This document shows, piece after piece, positions 33,994 to 46,700 of a stretch of DNA of 64,000 bases. The stretch covers positions 6,572,001-6,636,000 of the forward strand of contig JAWQUS010000023.1 of the NCBI GenBank assembly GCA_036365455.1, read 5' to 3'. Source of the DNA: Macrosoma leucophasiata (Eukaryota > Arthropoda > Insecta > Lepidoptera > Hedylidae). The position numbers and the translations under genes are program-made. The notes beneath the pieces were generated by a model, which searched no databases, was not told the origin of the DNA, and saw only the letters and a program-made list of their open reading frames with translations. Position 1 is the first letter of the stretch. Each line of letters begins with the position of its first letter.

Positions 33994-34284
33994 AAACATC
34001 AGGATCAGGGAACTTGCCGCTTGATCACATATGCACCTTATGTGATGGTTGTAAAAGCTATATTTGCTTGATTTAAGATAAGTGAGTTCCCCTCATTTAA
34101 AATTTTTCACCCTTAACAAAAAAGTTCCATTTATAAAGATTATTAAAGATTTATAAAGAGCTCTTACTGAGTTTGTTGGGTAGCAGAGTTCTTCTCAGTA
34201 GTGACTGCACTTGGAACTCTGCTAAGTGAATAACTTTGATCTTGACGAATAAGTTTTTCTTTTTCTTCATTTATCATCATTGAA

Positions 34285-34483
34285 GGAATTGAAAAATTTT
34301 GTGATTATTATGTTTTAACTAAATAGTTTAAATTCTAATTTTTAATTTACTATTGATATATGATTGTGCTTTACTTTATGTAATGGTTACTCTAGGTATT
34401 TTATATTTCTTGACGTTTTGAAAGTATCTGTAAAGATCTATTCGAAATAAAAATATTTTCTATTTCTATTTCTATAAAAACAA
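34285..34483 (+). repeat. LINE 3' end with (TTTCTA)n tail
   Basis: GAAGGAATTGAAAAATTTTG to TTCGAAATAAAAATATTTTC and a TATTTCTATTTCTAT tail. The same terminus is at 60381-60584. Contains AATAAA just before the tail. Confidence 0.65.
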
Positions 34484-34539
34484 GGTTTTGAAGTCAATAT
34501 ATTCAGCTCTGTAGCTCTCAACAACTTTGCAATTAATTA

Positions 34540-34985
34540 TAGTCTGGCATAAGGGCCTCCTGGTGTCTCACACCTTCTTATAGACTTCTTAAAAGACAGC
34601 CGGTTATTTGTGACGGTGAAGGGCGTTGACACAGTGCAAATATGAACAGTGTGGAAACTACGTACAAAATCTTGAAACGTCACACTCACACAAACACGCG
34701 CCTCGACGAGGCCTCTAAGCGGTCCTCGCGGTGCTGCAGTACTGAGTCACTCGCTACATCGAGCGTCGATGCGCATCTTTGTGTTAGTGTGCTATTTCGA
34801 TCATTTTGTACCTAGATTCCATACTGTTCATATGTGTACTGTGGCGTTGATGAACAACACCATCTAATCCGGGTCGGAGTTTCACAGGGCATTTATGTAT
34901 CGCCGCTGTTATACACGGCATACACAGACGATATTCCCAACCTAAGCGAGCAACTGCGTAAGAGCGAGGAAGACGTCATCAAGGA
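34540..34985 (+). pseudogene. Jockey-like LINE RT fragment split by a MITE
   Basis: Left part reads VWHKGLL, then LKDSRLFVTVKGV. Right part reads IRVGVSQGIYVSPLLYTAYT and DDIPNLSEQL. Both match, in order, the reverse transcriptase at 42416-44289 ([40 protein letters not shown]). It is interrupted at 34630-34842. Confidence 0.8.
34630..34842. mobile_element. hAT-like MITE inserted in a LINE fragment
   Basis: 213 bp with inverted ends of about 40 bp (ACAGTGCAAATATGAACAGT on the left, matched with mismatches on the right). Perfect 8-bp target duplication GGCGTTGA at 34622-34629 and 34843-34850. The host reading frame resumes on the other side. Confidence 0.85.
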
Positions 34986-35289
34986 AACCTAAAGTAAAAT
35001 ACCTCGAATTTTAGTACTTTGTCTCGTATTAACATAAATTACTTGTCTTTGTTAGTAAGAGTGTGACCTAAGTACTATATTAAGACCATCCTTGAAGTAC
35101 CTACGTAGATTAAATTGACTAAAGAAACGTCAAAATATGTTAAGTGGTCTTAGAAATGATCGCGGACATACACGCAGATGTAAATAGAGAACCTCCCTTT
35201 TTTGAGGTCGGTTAATGGTGCTATTTTTGTTATGATGAATGATCGCATATATGATAAACTTAGATAGACTTACTTTATGATAGACTTAC

Positions 35290-35690
35290 ACGTGAATGTA
35301 AACGTTACAGTTACAATATCTTGAGGCGATTAAAAGAGGCTTCGGGGTCATGGAGCGGTTCAAGCTCTGACCCTTCATTGTACTGTTGATCCCGGCAACA
35401 TGCCGAAAAAGCTGTGAAGGCGGGCATAGTGTTATGCCCGCGTTGAATCTGAAGGTGTTGTGCACGGAGGACTCTGAAAAGACATTGCAACGCAGATCCC
35501 GGTGCCAACACATATGAACAGAGGAAGGCCACCTTGGTGGTCTTGGTGAATAGGAGTCTCCCACTACTCGACGCGCCTCCCCCACGACCGAGGGTGTCCA
35601 TAAGGATTTCCATCTCTAGAAAAATCAGTTTAAGTTTCAGACCGGCATTAAACCACAAACAATTGATTGAATTACTATGAATACTCATAG
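35290..35690 (-). other. Unplaced GC-richer open stretch
   Basis: A minus-strand frame of 125 codons (ends near 35311; contains MEILMDTLGRGGGASSSG) stands out from the AT-rich surroundings. An acceptor-like TTTTTCTAG precedes it. I do not recognise the product; a fragment of a LINE or a stray exon are both possible. Confidence 0.3.
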
Positions 35691-35735
35691 AGTTAATAAA
35701 TACTTTACCGGGTTCAAATCATTTAATTGGTAACG

Positions 35736-36006
35736 TAACTTCACGCCTGTAATTCCCGAAGAGGTAGGCAGAGGTAAATGCATGGATTTAAGCTTACATG
35801 CAAACACCCACGATTCGCCGGTTACGTTTTCGACCCACTCCGGGCACATTACCAAACTTCGAGGTTCTGGGAAGTTTCCAGAAAATGGAAAAATCCCAAT
35901 AGAACCAGATAAAGGACTACACCATTATCTCAACACCCTACCCGGGAATCGAACCCGGGACCTCAGCGTAGTAGTAGTGGCCTGCTACCACTAGGCTACC
36001 GAAGCA
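35736..36006 (-). repeat. SINE-A copy
   Basis: Minus orientation: CGTAACTTCACGCCTGTAAT at the left, CACCCACGATTCGCCGGTTA, and the tRNA-like head GGGAATCGAACCCGGGACCT...ACCACTAGGCTACCGAAGCA at the right. Confidence 0.85.
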
Positions 36007-36009
36007 GTT

Positions 36010-37721
36010 TTATTAATCGGTAATGATGACTAAAATATAAATTGTTAAGATGACTGAATGAAAACAGCATTTCCTAGCATTTAATATCTACAATGTTCCA
36101 TAAATTCGAAACGTAACTTCACTATCAATTAGATGTAGGATATTTGTCTCCGCTCCTTCCATATCTGCCTACAATTGCACTAACCTCTGCCCCTTGCCAC
36201 TGTTTGTATTATCTATAAGGTATAAAGAAGTCAAAACGATTATGTTTACTTCGCGCCACCACTTACCGTCGCGCCTGAGTGAAAATTGGTGATACAGTTG
36301 CACTCACTACGATTATTAATTCATAATTTGTGTGCTATAATTGTGAATGATATAACAGTGGAACAGGGTTTTGAAATTGGTGTCTCTAAAAAAAGTGTGG
36401 TACGTTTACATTTTCTGTTTGATTGCATATAACTATAATATGTCTGATATAACTGGCTGTGATTATGGCAGTTTTTGTAATATAAATTATTTTTAGATTC
36501 TCGTAGCATCTGATCGTTAGCTCTGTAAGCTATTATCTAGTATCTGTGAGTAAACATTTTGTTATGTTAACGTTTAGTGTCCAAATAACCGCAATAACGT
36601 GTAATAATGTCGTAAACCATCGCGTGCATTTTAGTTTCAATGTCAAAGTTTATTATGTTCGCTGAAACATCATCCTTATAACATACTGCCGTAATATTTT
36701 ATGAAAAATGTTTTTTGATGTGATGATTGAAGTAGATACGTGTTGTTTATTTACTTATATTGAAGTCATGATCATTTTGTAAGGTTCATAGTCCATTAGT
36801 CCAAATTACATTCTGTTCACGTGTTGGATGGATTGTTTGCAAAATCGATAATTTTCTTTACACTATTTATTTCGTTAGTTGCTGTCTCAAAAGTTCTCGA
36901 ATTTTAATTTTCTGTCCCTTAATAGCATAGTTAATTTCTTAAATACTATCACTAGATAAGGCATGTTTGTTAGGTTAATATTCGAAATATGCAAGCCGAG
37001 AAAGCTAGAGGGATAACTGCCTATTTATATTAGGCTCTCGATGGTTTGGTAAAAATTGTGCCACTCTCGAAGTGTAAAACTAAATAGGTATAATAGGTAT
37101 TACGACATTTTTTTGGCTAAAATATCGAATATTGCTTTTCTATCTAGCTTGAAAGATCCTGAATGGATCAGATTATCTTTCTATGAGAATATATCGGGTA
37201 ACTTCTACTTGTGTGTCGACTGTCGACGCTAAGTCAGTTCAAATCGACAAAGACAAGGAACCAAGGAGTGATCAGAAATAAACAAATAAAAGATTATGAC
37301 GAGCTGATGACCTTTTTGAGGTCAGAAAATATTTTTTATTCTCTTACTTACTTCACGGGAGTAATATAAAACTGGTCATACCACATTGTTGTTGTTAGTA
37401 CAAGTCTCACACTAACCACCATCTGTTCCCTTTGCTTTCCCCATAAAGAAATGATTTCGGTGGCGAATCCAAAGCTTTTATTTGCGCAGTGCTTGACTCA
37501 AATGAAATTAATACTAATTTTAAATAAAATATCTGAGTTTTGATTTGGGGCTTAAGTGATGAGAGTAGTTTTTGTTTTATCGAGGCAAACATTGAATCGC
37601 TCAAGAGTTAGTTGTTAGCGGTTTCACACGTTTGGATGATTCTGGGAGTAGAAAGGATTTATGAATAGCTCGCTCCCATTTGATCCATTACTGAAAGGTT
37701 CCATTTGCTTAATTGTTCCAG
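36010..37721. other. Upstream region of the 338-aa gene
   Basis: No coding sequence recognised. A non-coding first exon is expected here because the coding exon begins at a splice acceptor (37721/37722). One candidate ends at the donor-like GTGTGGTACGT near 36400, but this is a guess. Confidence 0.35.
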
Positions 37722-40700
37722 AAATGGAACTGCTATCGTTCGCAAAGGAAGCGCTGCAGGATCTAGCGGAGCAGGCGGCTAGCTACCGGCTCGGGCAGAC
37801 GGTGTTGAGGTGCTTCGACCGAGTGCTGTGGACGGTGGAGAAATGCGCCAAGTGGGCTGTACCGCCGCCACGTAAGTTATGATCTAGGATGGAGTATTTT
37901 TGACACATTCAAGAATATTTTGTGTTATGAAAGTAACCATCCAATAGGAAACAACAACCTATAGGTAGACATCTACATAAAACGTCAGGTCATATTGAGA
38001 TTCTAGCTGAGAAACGTTGTTACTCCTAGATCCTGAGCAATTTTAAGGATTGAAAAGGGTTTATCGCCATTTCCGGCAAAACTACGAGTCCTATCGAAAA
38101 AGGTTATAATACTTTTACATGATCATCTATTTATTAAAAAAACCAATGATTAAAAGTTTGACTTAAATACAAGTAAAGTTGTAGGAGGATTGTTATAGTT
38201 TGTGTATCTTTTACATCTGAATCCAGTGGAGCAAGACGAGCGGCAGCCAGAGCTGGTGAGGCCGTTGCCCTGGGTGTTCTTCCTGGCACTGCTGCTGACG
38301 CTCCGGGTCACCCGCGAATCCGTCTCCCTCGTCAATCTGGCGTTTGGCAAACCACCAGTGAGGTCTGCTGATGTTGTAAGTACCTGATTTGTGTTATTTC
38401 ACGTTGATCATTTGTAACCGGCGAATCGTGGGTGTTTGCGTGTATGCTTGAATGCATGCATTTGTCTCTGCCTACCCGTTCGGGGATTACAGGCGTGAAG
38501 TTCCTTTTTTTATAGTATTGAGGTTCACGGGTTCGATCCCCGTACCAGGACAAATATTTTATAGCCCACAGATATTTGTTTCGGGATTGCGTGTTTGTGT
38601 ATGTGTTGTGTGTGTACAACGGCAGCCACGACACAGGTTTATGTAACATAAGCGTAGGCGTACGAGTGTAAGCGTATATTTTTATTTTATACAGTTGATG
38701 TTAAATGAATACAGTGTAGCCTATACAGATCAACATAGAGATTTCAATGTAGATGCGTCGCCAGGTCGACACGTGTACGATGTACGATAACGCTGAGCAC
38801 TCGCGGTTATGACTACGCTCGGGAACCTCGTCACTGGAGCACTACCACCAGGAGACCGACCTCCTAACTCTAACGCTTTCGTTTATCTTTCGATTATGAC
38901 ATCATCAGTTTCGTACCGCCTAATTTTTTCTTGGAAGTGTTTTCCTATTTTACCTATATACTTAAGACTTAAGAGCAAAATGTTTTAATAGACGGTACGA
39001 AACTGACAAGATAACATAGTAAACGAAAGCATAACAGTTAGGTAGTCGGCCCCCAGTTTGCCAAATTCAATCAAATATAGCTTTTATTAACATCGCATTA
39101 GGTTCCCGTGTGATCAAGTGACCAGTTCCCTGATAGTACATAAAGATCACAAGCGCCCAGCCGGCCTATGTAACTCGGTTGACATTATTGTGAATTGTAT
39201 TCATATTGTTTAAATTGCGGAACGATGTTCTACGTGTTCCCTCGCTGCTACAATATCGGGTTCTTCCAAATTGGCGTCACAACAGTACTTCAGAGGTGGC
39301 AGCGCGTTGGCAACTCCCCTGGGGTGCGACCACCTATCGACATTGTTGTCGTCATTGTCATCGACATGAAAATTTGACAGCAATGTCAATGTCAGCAGCA
39401 ATACAGATAGGCGGTAGCACCCCTGGTGTTGCAATTGTTCATAGGCGACGATGACCACTTTCTATCAAGTGGCCCGTCTGCTTTTTTATCAACCACTTCA
39501 TGTAAAAAAAATATTAGGCTCTATGCAATAGGTACATATGCTTTAAAGTTGTTTTTTGGGAAACGCCAATATACTCCAAAGTGCTTATCAATTGTTTGAC
39601 ATAAAGACACCCGTGTCACTTAATACGCCCAAATAAAACTGCGGACCCTCTCTCATGCTCATGCTGTTCATTAGGAGAATAAAAAAAATTGAATGTGATT
39701 AGTATGTTCTTTGGTTTTCGCGAGCTGCACTCATTGAAATAACACTTTTTTTTTCAAATTTATCTCCGAAATCTAGTTTTATTTCAATTGAATGTGATTG
39801 GTATTGTCTTTAAGTTTGAATAATTTTAGGATATTGTTATTAGTTATTTAGAATAAACTCTTATCAAAAAAGCATTGTGTGTAAACGATAATTTGCTAAA
39901 TGTAGATATAATGTATTGTAATCATAACAAAAACAAACCAGATATGATGGAAGAACAAAATATTAATTAGACTAAAATATTTAAATTAACTTTCGATAAA
40001 ACCCATTTTGTTTGGACTCTTACAAATTGTTACTGTTGTGTGCATGCTCTATTTACAATGCCATGGTCGATGATGCTATATGTCGTTAGTTTAAATCGAT
40101 AGCCAAAGTCCTTTTGTTAACATTGATAAAGATTTACTTTTATGTTAAGACCGTGGTGAATAAACATGAAGTTTATATGGATGGTAAGTGAACATCCTCC
40201 GGTTTTTGTCTAGATGTCTATAGGCTACCTTACAGCATTTAGACGTCTACACAAAAAAGGAGGTGGTCAAAATGCATATGCAGGCACTGTAAAAGTTTAA
40301 ATTTCAATAATTAGGTGCCTATTTATAATTTACTAGCTGCCTCGACGAACTTCGTATCGCCTTAGATGTATTAAAAAAATATGTCACAAAAATCGTTAAA
40401 AAATATTTGGTGAGAATCACCCTTACCATTTAGGGATATAAAAAATATAGTACAACCGATTCTCATCCTTTTCCTCCTTGCTAAGAGATGAATAAAATAA
40501 CCCAATGCATAGCCACCTTGACTGAGCCAACCATCCATACATAACCCATACCCCATGTATATCATACGGATACAAAACTCCTCACAAACTACAAAAATCA
40601 CAAATGACATTGATCATCCAGTCCTGGTTGAGTAGCATACAGTCACTCTTCGAATTTACCATGTGCATTTATTTTTACTCTACTCAGGGACCATTTATTT

Positions 40701-43700
40701 TAAAAAAGCCAAGATGTTCCTTTTGCTTAAAGATCCCTGGGGTTTTTTGCCCGATGGTGGCTGCGTCACTACGAGTATGTGTGGAACACTTCATCCGCAC
40801 TTTCCGGATGAAAAATGCTATTAGCATTTATTTAAAAATCTCTTTAACTGCCTCAGTAGCGTAGTGGTAGCAGGCCACTACTATTACGCTGGAGGTCCTG
40901 GCTTCGATTCCCGGGTCGGGGGATATTAGAGATAACGGTCTAAAATCCTTTATCTCTGCTTCTATTGGGATTTTTCCATTTTCTGGAAGTTTCCCAGTAC
41001 CCCGGAGTTTGGTATTGTGCCCGGAGATGGCAACAGGTTCGCCACCTGTTACATGGGCCAAAACGTAACCGGCGAGTCCTGGGTGTTGGATGTATGATTA
41101 AATGCATGCATTTACCTCTGCCTACCCCTTCGGGGATTACAGGCGTGAAGTTACGTTTAAAAATCTCCGATCGCGGTACGATGTCCGCTGGGTCAGCTAG
41201 TTATGTACATAGAACACACATTTTTTTGTGTTCGTTATACGAATAGACTTTGACATCATCCAACCAACGTGTCTAAACCGGTTTCACTTGATCAGATTAG
41301 ATAATAATGCGAAGATGGTTTCAGCACACTAAAAGAATTAGATATTTCGACACATGTCATATAGAAAAAAATCACACAGTATCCATACACGGATGGACGG
41401 AAACACGCCGAGTATCCGGTAGTTATAAATATTTTTAACTATCGAAGTCCAATAAAGCTTTCATATTAGTTTTAATATTGGCAATGCAAATATAATATTT
41501 ATTAATATATTAATCAAGAATATCATCCACCAGGTGACATACATACAAAGCAAGCGGCGGTACCTACGCACGCTGAAATACCAGGGTAACAGGATGATGC
41601 GCGCGCGCACTGAAATTACGCCGCGCGAGTCCTGGTACAGCGGCATACAGTCCCTCTTCGAATTCACCATGTGCTTCAGGCGATCACACCACTACGGCAA
41701 CAATAATTCCACGAGCGTCAGCAATAATGACGAGGTTTTTGTGAGTTTTGAGTTTTTTTTAATTATTTTTTAATGGACGTATGTAGGTGGCTCACACAAC
41801 TGGCTAAGGGTGATCCCTGTGGGTCCAATTCTCAATTTTTTTGACATAGACACGGATAATTATCCGATATAGTTAGGTATATATAGAGTATGACAAGCGA
41901 GCAAAATTTAGATTAGAAAAAATAAAATTATTAGCCTGCTAATGCTTAAATACTGAAGCTGTTAAAATAGTCTATGTTAATAAAAATGAATCTCTAAATG
42001 TGTTGCTAAGCGGAAAACTCGAGAACGGCTGCACTGACTTCGATAATGCTTTTTTGTCGCATTACATAAGTACAAGAAGGAATCTTTGAAAAAATAATTA
42101 ATAGCTTCTCGAAAAAATTGAAATTTTAAGAAAACTTAACGACTTTTTTCTAATCTAAATTTTGCTCGCTTGTCATAACGGTCAGTCGATTAACACTGAC
42201 TCTGATGACCTCGCGGCGCGTGCGAAGCGCGCGACGCGGTGCGGGCCTACGAGGCACTCCTCTTTGCCCGGGCTTGATCTGCCCCCGTTACGACGGGGGC
42301 GTGTTCACCTTTCTTGGTTTGTACGCCGGCTGTGGAGTGCCGACACAAGGTTGCAGCGACGCAACGTCTCATTAGCCTTAGCCAGGCATTGCGATCGCTA
42401 CCTCAGGGAGAGATGCTACTCTGGGTCGGGGATTGAACCCGACCGCCAGTGGTGTAGGTGGGCGTAGTTACCCGAGCTTACCAATTGGTGGCGTATCCGA
42501 ATACGTGGGACAGGGACAGAGTCTTCATTAGCGTTTGCGTCATCGTCTCGACGCGCTCTCGGCGAGGCGCTGGGAAGTAGTTCGCGTGGGAGGGCGAAGC
42601 CCTCCGGTGGTCGTGCGTGCAGCGGGGCGAATCCGCGGAGATGACGATGTGGTCCGTTGTCGGCGCGATCGAACATTTTTCGCGCCAAGCCGACAACGAA
42701 CTCTCTCACGGATTCGACCCGTAGGTCGCGGGCGATGACATCGTTGCGAACATACCTCCCCGCGCCGGTAATCAGCCTGAGAGTTACGTTCTGTTGGACC
42801 TGAAGTCTACGTCGCTGCGCGGCGGAGCATAATGCATACCATGCCGGTGCTGCGTACGTTAACCTCGAGCGGATGTAGGTTTTGTAGAGTCGTATTTTAA
42901 TACGCAGTGGCAGTCTAGAGCGAAGCACCGGATGCAGCCTCGCCCGCGCCGCCGCCGCCTGCCTCACTGCGTGATCGACAGTGGGCGTCATGCGAAGCGA
43001 GCGGTCGATGCTACACCCAAGATACTTAACCGTAGACCGCCACTCTACATCCTGACCTCGCAACCGGAGGGCCGGTAACGAGCGGCGGACACGCATTGCG
43101 ATAGCAGCCGTTTTATCCACATTCACGGCCATCCGCCACTCATCCAGCCACCCCGGTAGCAGGTCCAACAGATGTTGCATTTTCGCTATTGCGATATGCA
43201 ACCGGGACGATGACGCTATGTAGGCGCTGTCATCGGCGAACAGGGACAGCATAACGTCTTCCTCTCCCTCGCGCAGAGTTGCGCGCAAGGTGGGAATATC
43301 GTCAGTGTACGCCGCATACAATGCTGGCGACACGCAGCTGCCCTGTGGTACTCCGGCTCGGATGGGGCGCTGTCGTGAGTCAGCGCCCTCCACCGTTACG
43401 AAGAACCGCCTGCCTTTTAAAAAGTCGGCTACCACCCTGTATAACCCGAGTGGTATTCGGTCCGCCAGTTTGGCTAGTAGGCCTGTGTGCCACACTCGGT
43501 CGAAGGCCTTCTCTATGTCTAGAAAGACCCCGACCGAGTAACGGCCCTTATTAGCCTCACTGGCGAGGTGGTCTAATACCCGTGTCAGCTGTAGAGTTGT
43601 CGAGTGCCCGGCGCGAAAGCCAAACTGCTCCTCCCTACATGGTAGGTGCGGTCTCAGCCTCCGCAACAGCAGACGCTCGAACAACTTGGCGACATGGGAT

Positions 43701-46700
43701 AATAGCGTAATAGGGCGGTAACTCGACGGTAGGCGACGATCTTTGCCCGGTTTCGGGAGGACGATGACTTTCCCCAACTTCCAGATGTCGGGAAAATGTC
43801 CGGTCCGGAGTATGCCGTTGAAAAGCTTGGTTAGGGTTACCAAGCTTCTCCACGGCAGATGCTGCAGCGCCGCGGTCAGAATACCATCTGGTCCGGCCGC
43901 TTTTCGTGAAGGTAGCCGTACGACGGCTCTCCGCAACTCTGAGGGAGATACGAAGTTCTCCCCGGGCAGCGGCGCGGCGGGACACGATAGTAGTTCCCTC
44001 ACACGGCGCTCGCAGACATCATGTTGCTCGATGACAGCGGGGTCCAGGGAGGCAGGGTGGGGGGTAAATACCCCTTCCAAATGGGCGGCCAATATTTCGG
44101 CCCGATCCTTGGGTCCGTAGCACCTTTTACCCGTGCTGTCAAGCAGGGGGTAGATGGGGGGTGGCTCGTGGGTGAGGGCTCGCGTGAGAGCATATAAGCT
44201 GGTATCGCTTTCAGCCGCCCGGTCAATAGTTTTATCCCAAGCGGCTTTATTAACAGTTGGTGCGTTAGATAGAATACGCGCTTTATTTATCGTTTTTAGG
44301 GTTCCGTAGTAAACAAGGAGCCCTTATTAGTTTCGCCATGTCCGTCTGTCTGTCTGTCTTTCCGTCCGCGGTTTAGCGCTAAAACTATTGGTACTAGAAA
44401 CTTGAAATTTGGCACAAGTATATACCTTAATCACGCCGACAAAGTGGTACATGAAAAATAAAATTATTAGGGTACCTCCCCTACATGTAACGCGCGGATA
44501 TTTTTTATTTTTCGTTATAGTATGGGATATCGTCGGATAGGTCTTTCAAAAATGTAAGGAGTGTGCTGACATCATTTTTGGATTTAGTTAACTGTTCGTG
44601 ACTTATTAAGCTTTAAAGTGCCAATTTTCGAAAGTGTCCCCCCCCCTCTCTCTTCCAACTAAACGGTTGTTGTTAGAAATACAAAAGTAACGGCAATAGA
44701 AGCTACATATAACGAAATTAAACGGAAAACTATCATATCTAAGTTGGCTTTACAAGTTTACTAGTAATAGTTGACCAAAACGAAATTTTTTAACAAATCC
44801 ATACAAAATATTTATATATTTTTTTAATTACATTAATCAAACCTAAAAACTACGGAAGCCGATTTTTTAACTAGATGAATCGATAGGAAATAGTGTTTGG
44901 AAAGCACATAAAATTCCCAGTAACAACCTCAATTGACAACATTTCAAATTTGACACGACCCTAAACGAAAATAGCGTTTCTTTATTTTTCTTTTCTGAGT
45001 TCAAATATATATTTTTTGTGTTTTTTTATTTCTTAATTTCTGTGAAAAAAAAAAACGGAAAAACATGTGATGACGTCACTTAAATGGTAGAATGAAGTAG
45101 TTTCCATTGCCTATCTTTAGATGAAAACATTATTGTTACATACTGACACCGTGACAAGATGTGTCAAATTGATACGGATACGTCAATGTCAAAGTATAAA
45201 ACTAGGAAGTAGGGTTGGTGATCCGAGACCTGAAATCGATTAATCGGAAAAGCGATCTTAAGGACTCAAAAATCGATTCTTATTTCTATAATTATAATAA
45301 TTTATTTAACTCGATCCACAGTACTGGATTGATCTAGTGAATCGATACTATACCCTGGAAAATCGAAGATCGATCTTTTTGGTTAATTTACATAGGGACT
45401 TAAGAAACATACAGATCATAAGATTTAACGTTTAAACGTGAGTATAGGAAGCATTATACCAGCATTGAACACTGTTGAGTTGCTTTATTTTTTGGTCGTC
45501 TGTTTTCCTTGAAATTTAGTATTACATAGCCCAAATCAAAAATAGATCGATAATCGAAGATCGATTTAATCGTGGATGGATTTTGGATACTACGAAGTAT
45601 ATAAAAAGCTACTACGAACTTATTTATTAAAAAAATAAACAAGTTTTAAAGTTTTAAACAACGACTTAGCGATTAATCGACGACACGCAGGGTCAAATAT
45701 ATTTTTTTAATTATATTGATACATCGATAATTTTTTCGATATATCGAACACTGGTACTGATATTTAAAGAATAATAAGATCAACAGCCCTACATCGTGTT
45801 TGACAAGCTGACAACGACAAGACAGTGACATCTACATTTTTTTAGGGTCACGGCACAAGGCAATGGTTCTATCGCCATTCCGCCGTATGTGCCTCGTCGT
45901 CATATGGCGCATACGTCTTTTTAGAATACACTTACTTTCAAAGTAGAAATTATGAATGAAAAGTACAAAATTTCGAAAAATGGTTAAACACGGGTGCCCT
46001 ATTTTTGGATTAACTTTTGATTAATGTAATTAAACATGTAGGATAAAAATTTGAAATGTTGTCAATTGTACCCACGCGGAGCGAGAGCTGGTCGCTAGTT
46101 ATAAATAAAAATATTTTGATTAAATTCTTTAAGCTCAATAATAATGTGTCTTATAATAATTGATTCCTTATCATATTTTTACGCATATCATTTATTTAAA
46201 TTTCAGGTAGTAAAACGGAGTAAACGGAGCAGAAGCGAGGCGGGCTCGGCGTCGGCCAATGAGACCACAATGGAGCGGCTCATTGAGAAGATGATGGTGG
46301 ATCTGGATGCTGATACGGACGAGGACTCCACGTACACTGTTAGTTTTTTTTTATGTAATGAAAGTGGCAAACAAGTATGCAGTTCACATTGATGTTAAGT
46401 GATGACTGCAGCCTATAGACACCCACACAATGACCAGAGGTCAAAATGCAGATGCGCTGCCACTTCTGAGGCATTAGGTGTTATGCCTCTGTGCCGGAAA
46501 TTACAAGGGAACTTTTTTTTATTTAATTTAGAACAGGACCAATTGTAAGCGGTACGCGGGGGAATAGCTGATAGTAAAAAAAAACAAAAAAAAACCCATA
46601 GCCAGTTTCCCGTGTACCAGCATCCCTATAATGATCACGCCCCCGACGTTTCGGGGGCAGATAGGCCCGGGGAATGAGGAAGCCTCGATCCCCGAACCAT

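Noticed and set aside
40680..40830. Possible THAP/zinc-finger fragment (CSFCLK...VCVEHF)
   Set aside because: Spacing of Cys/His residues does not fit a THAP domain and there is no continuation on either side.
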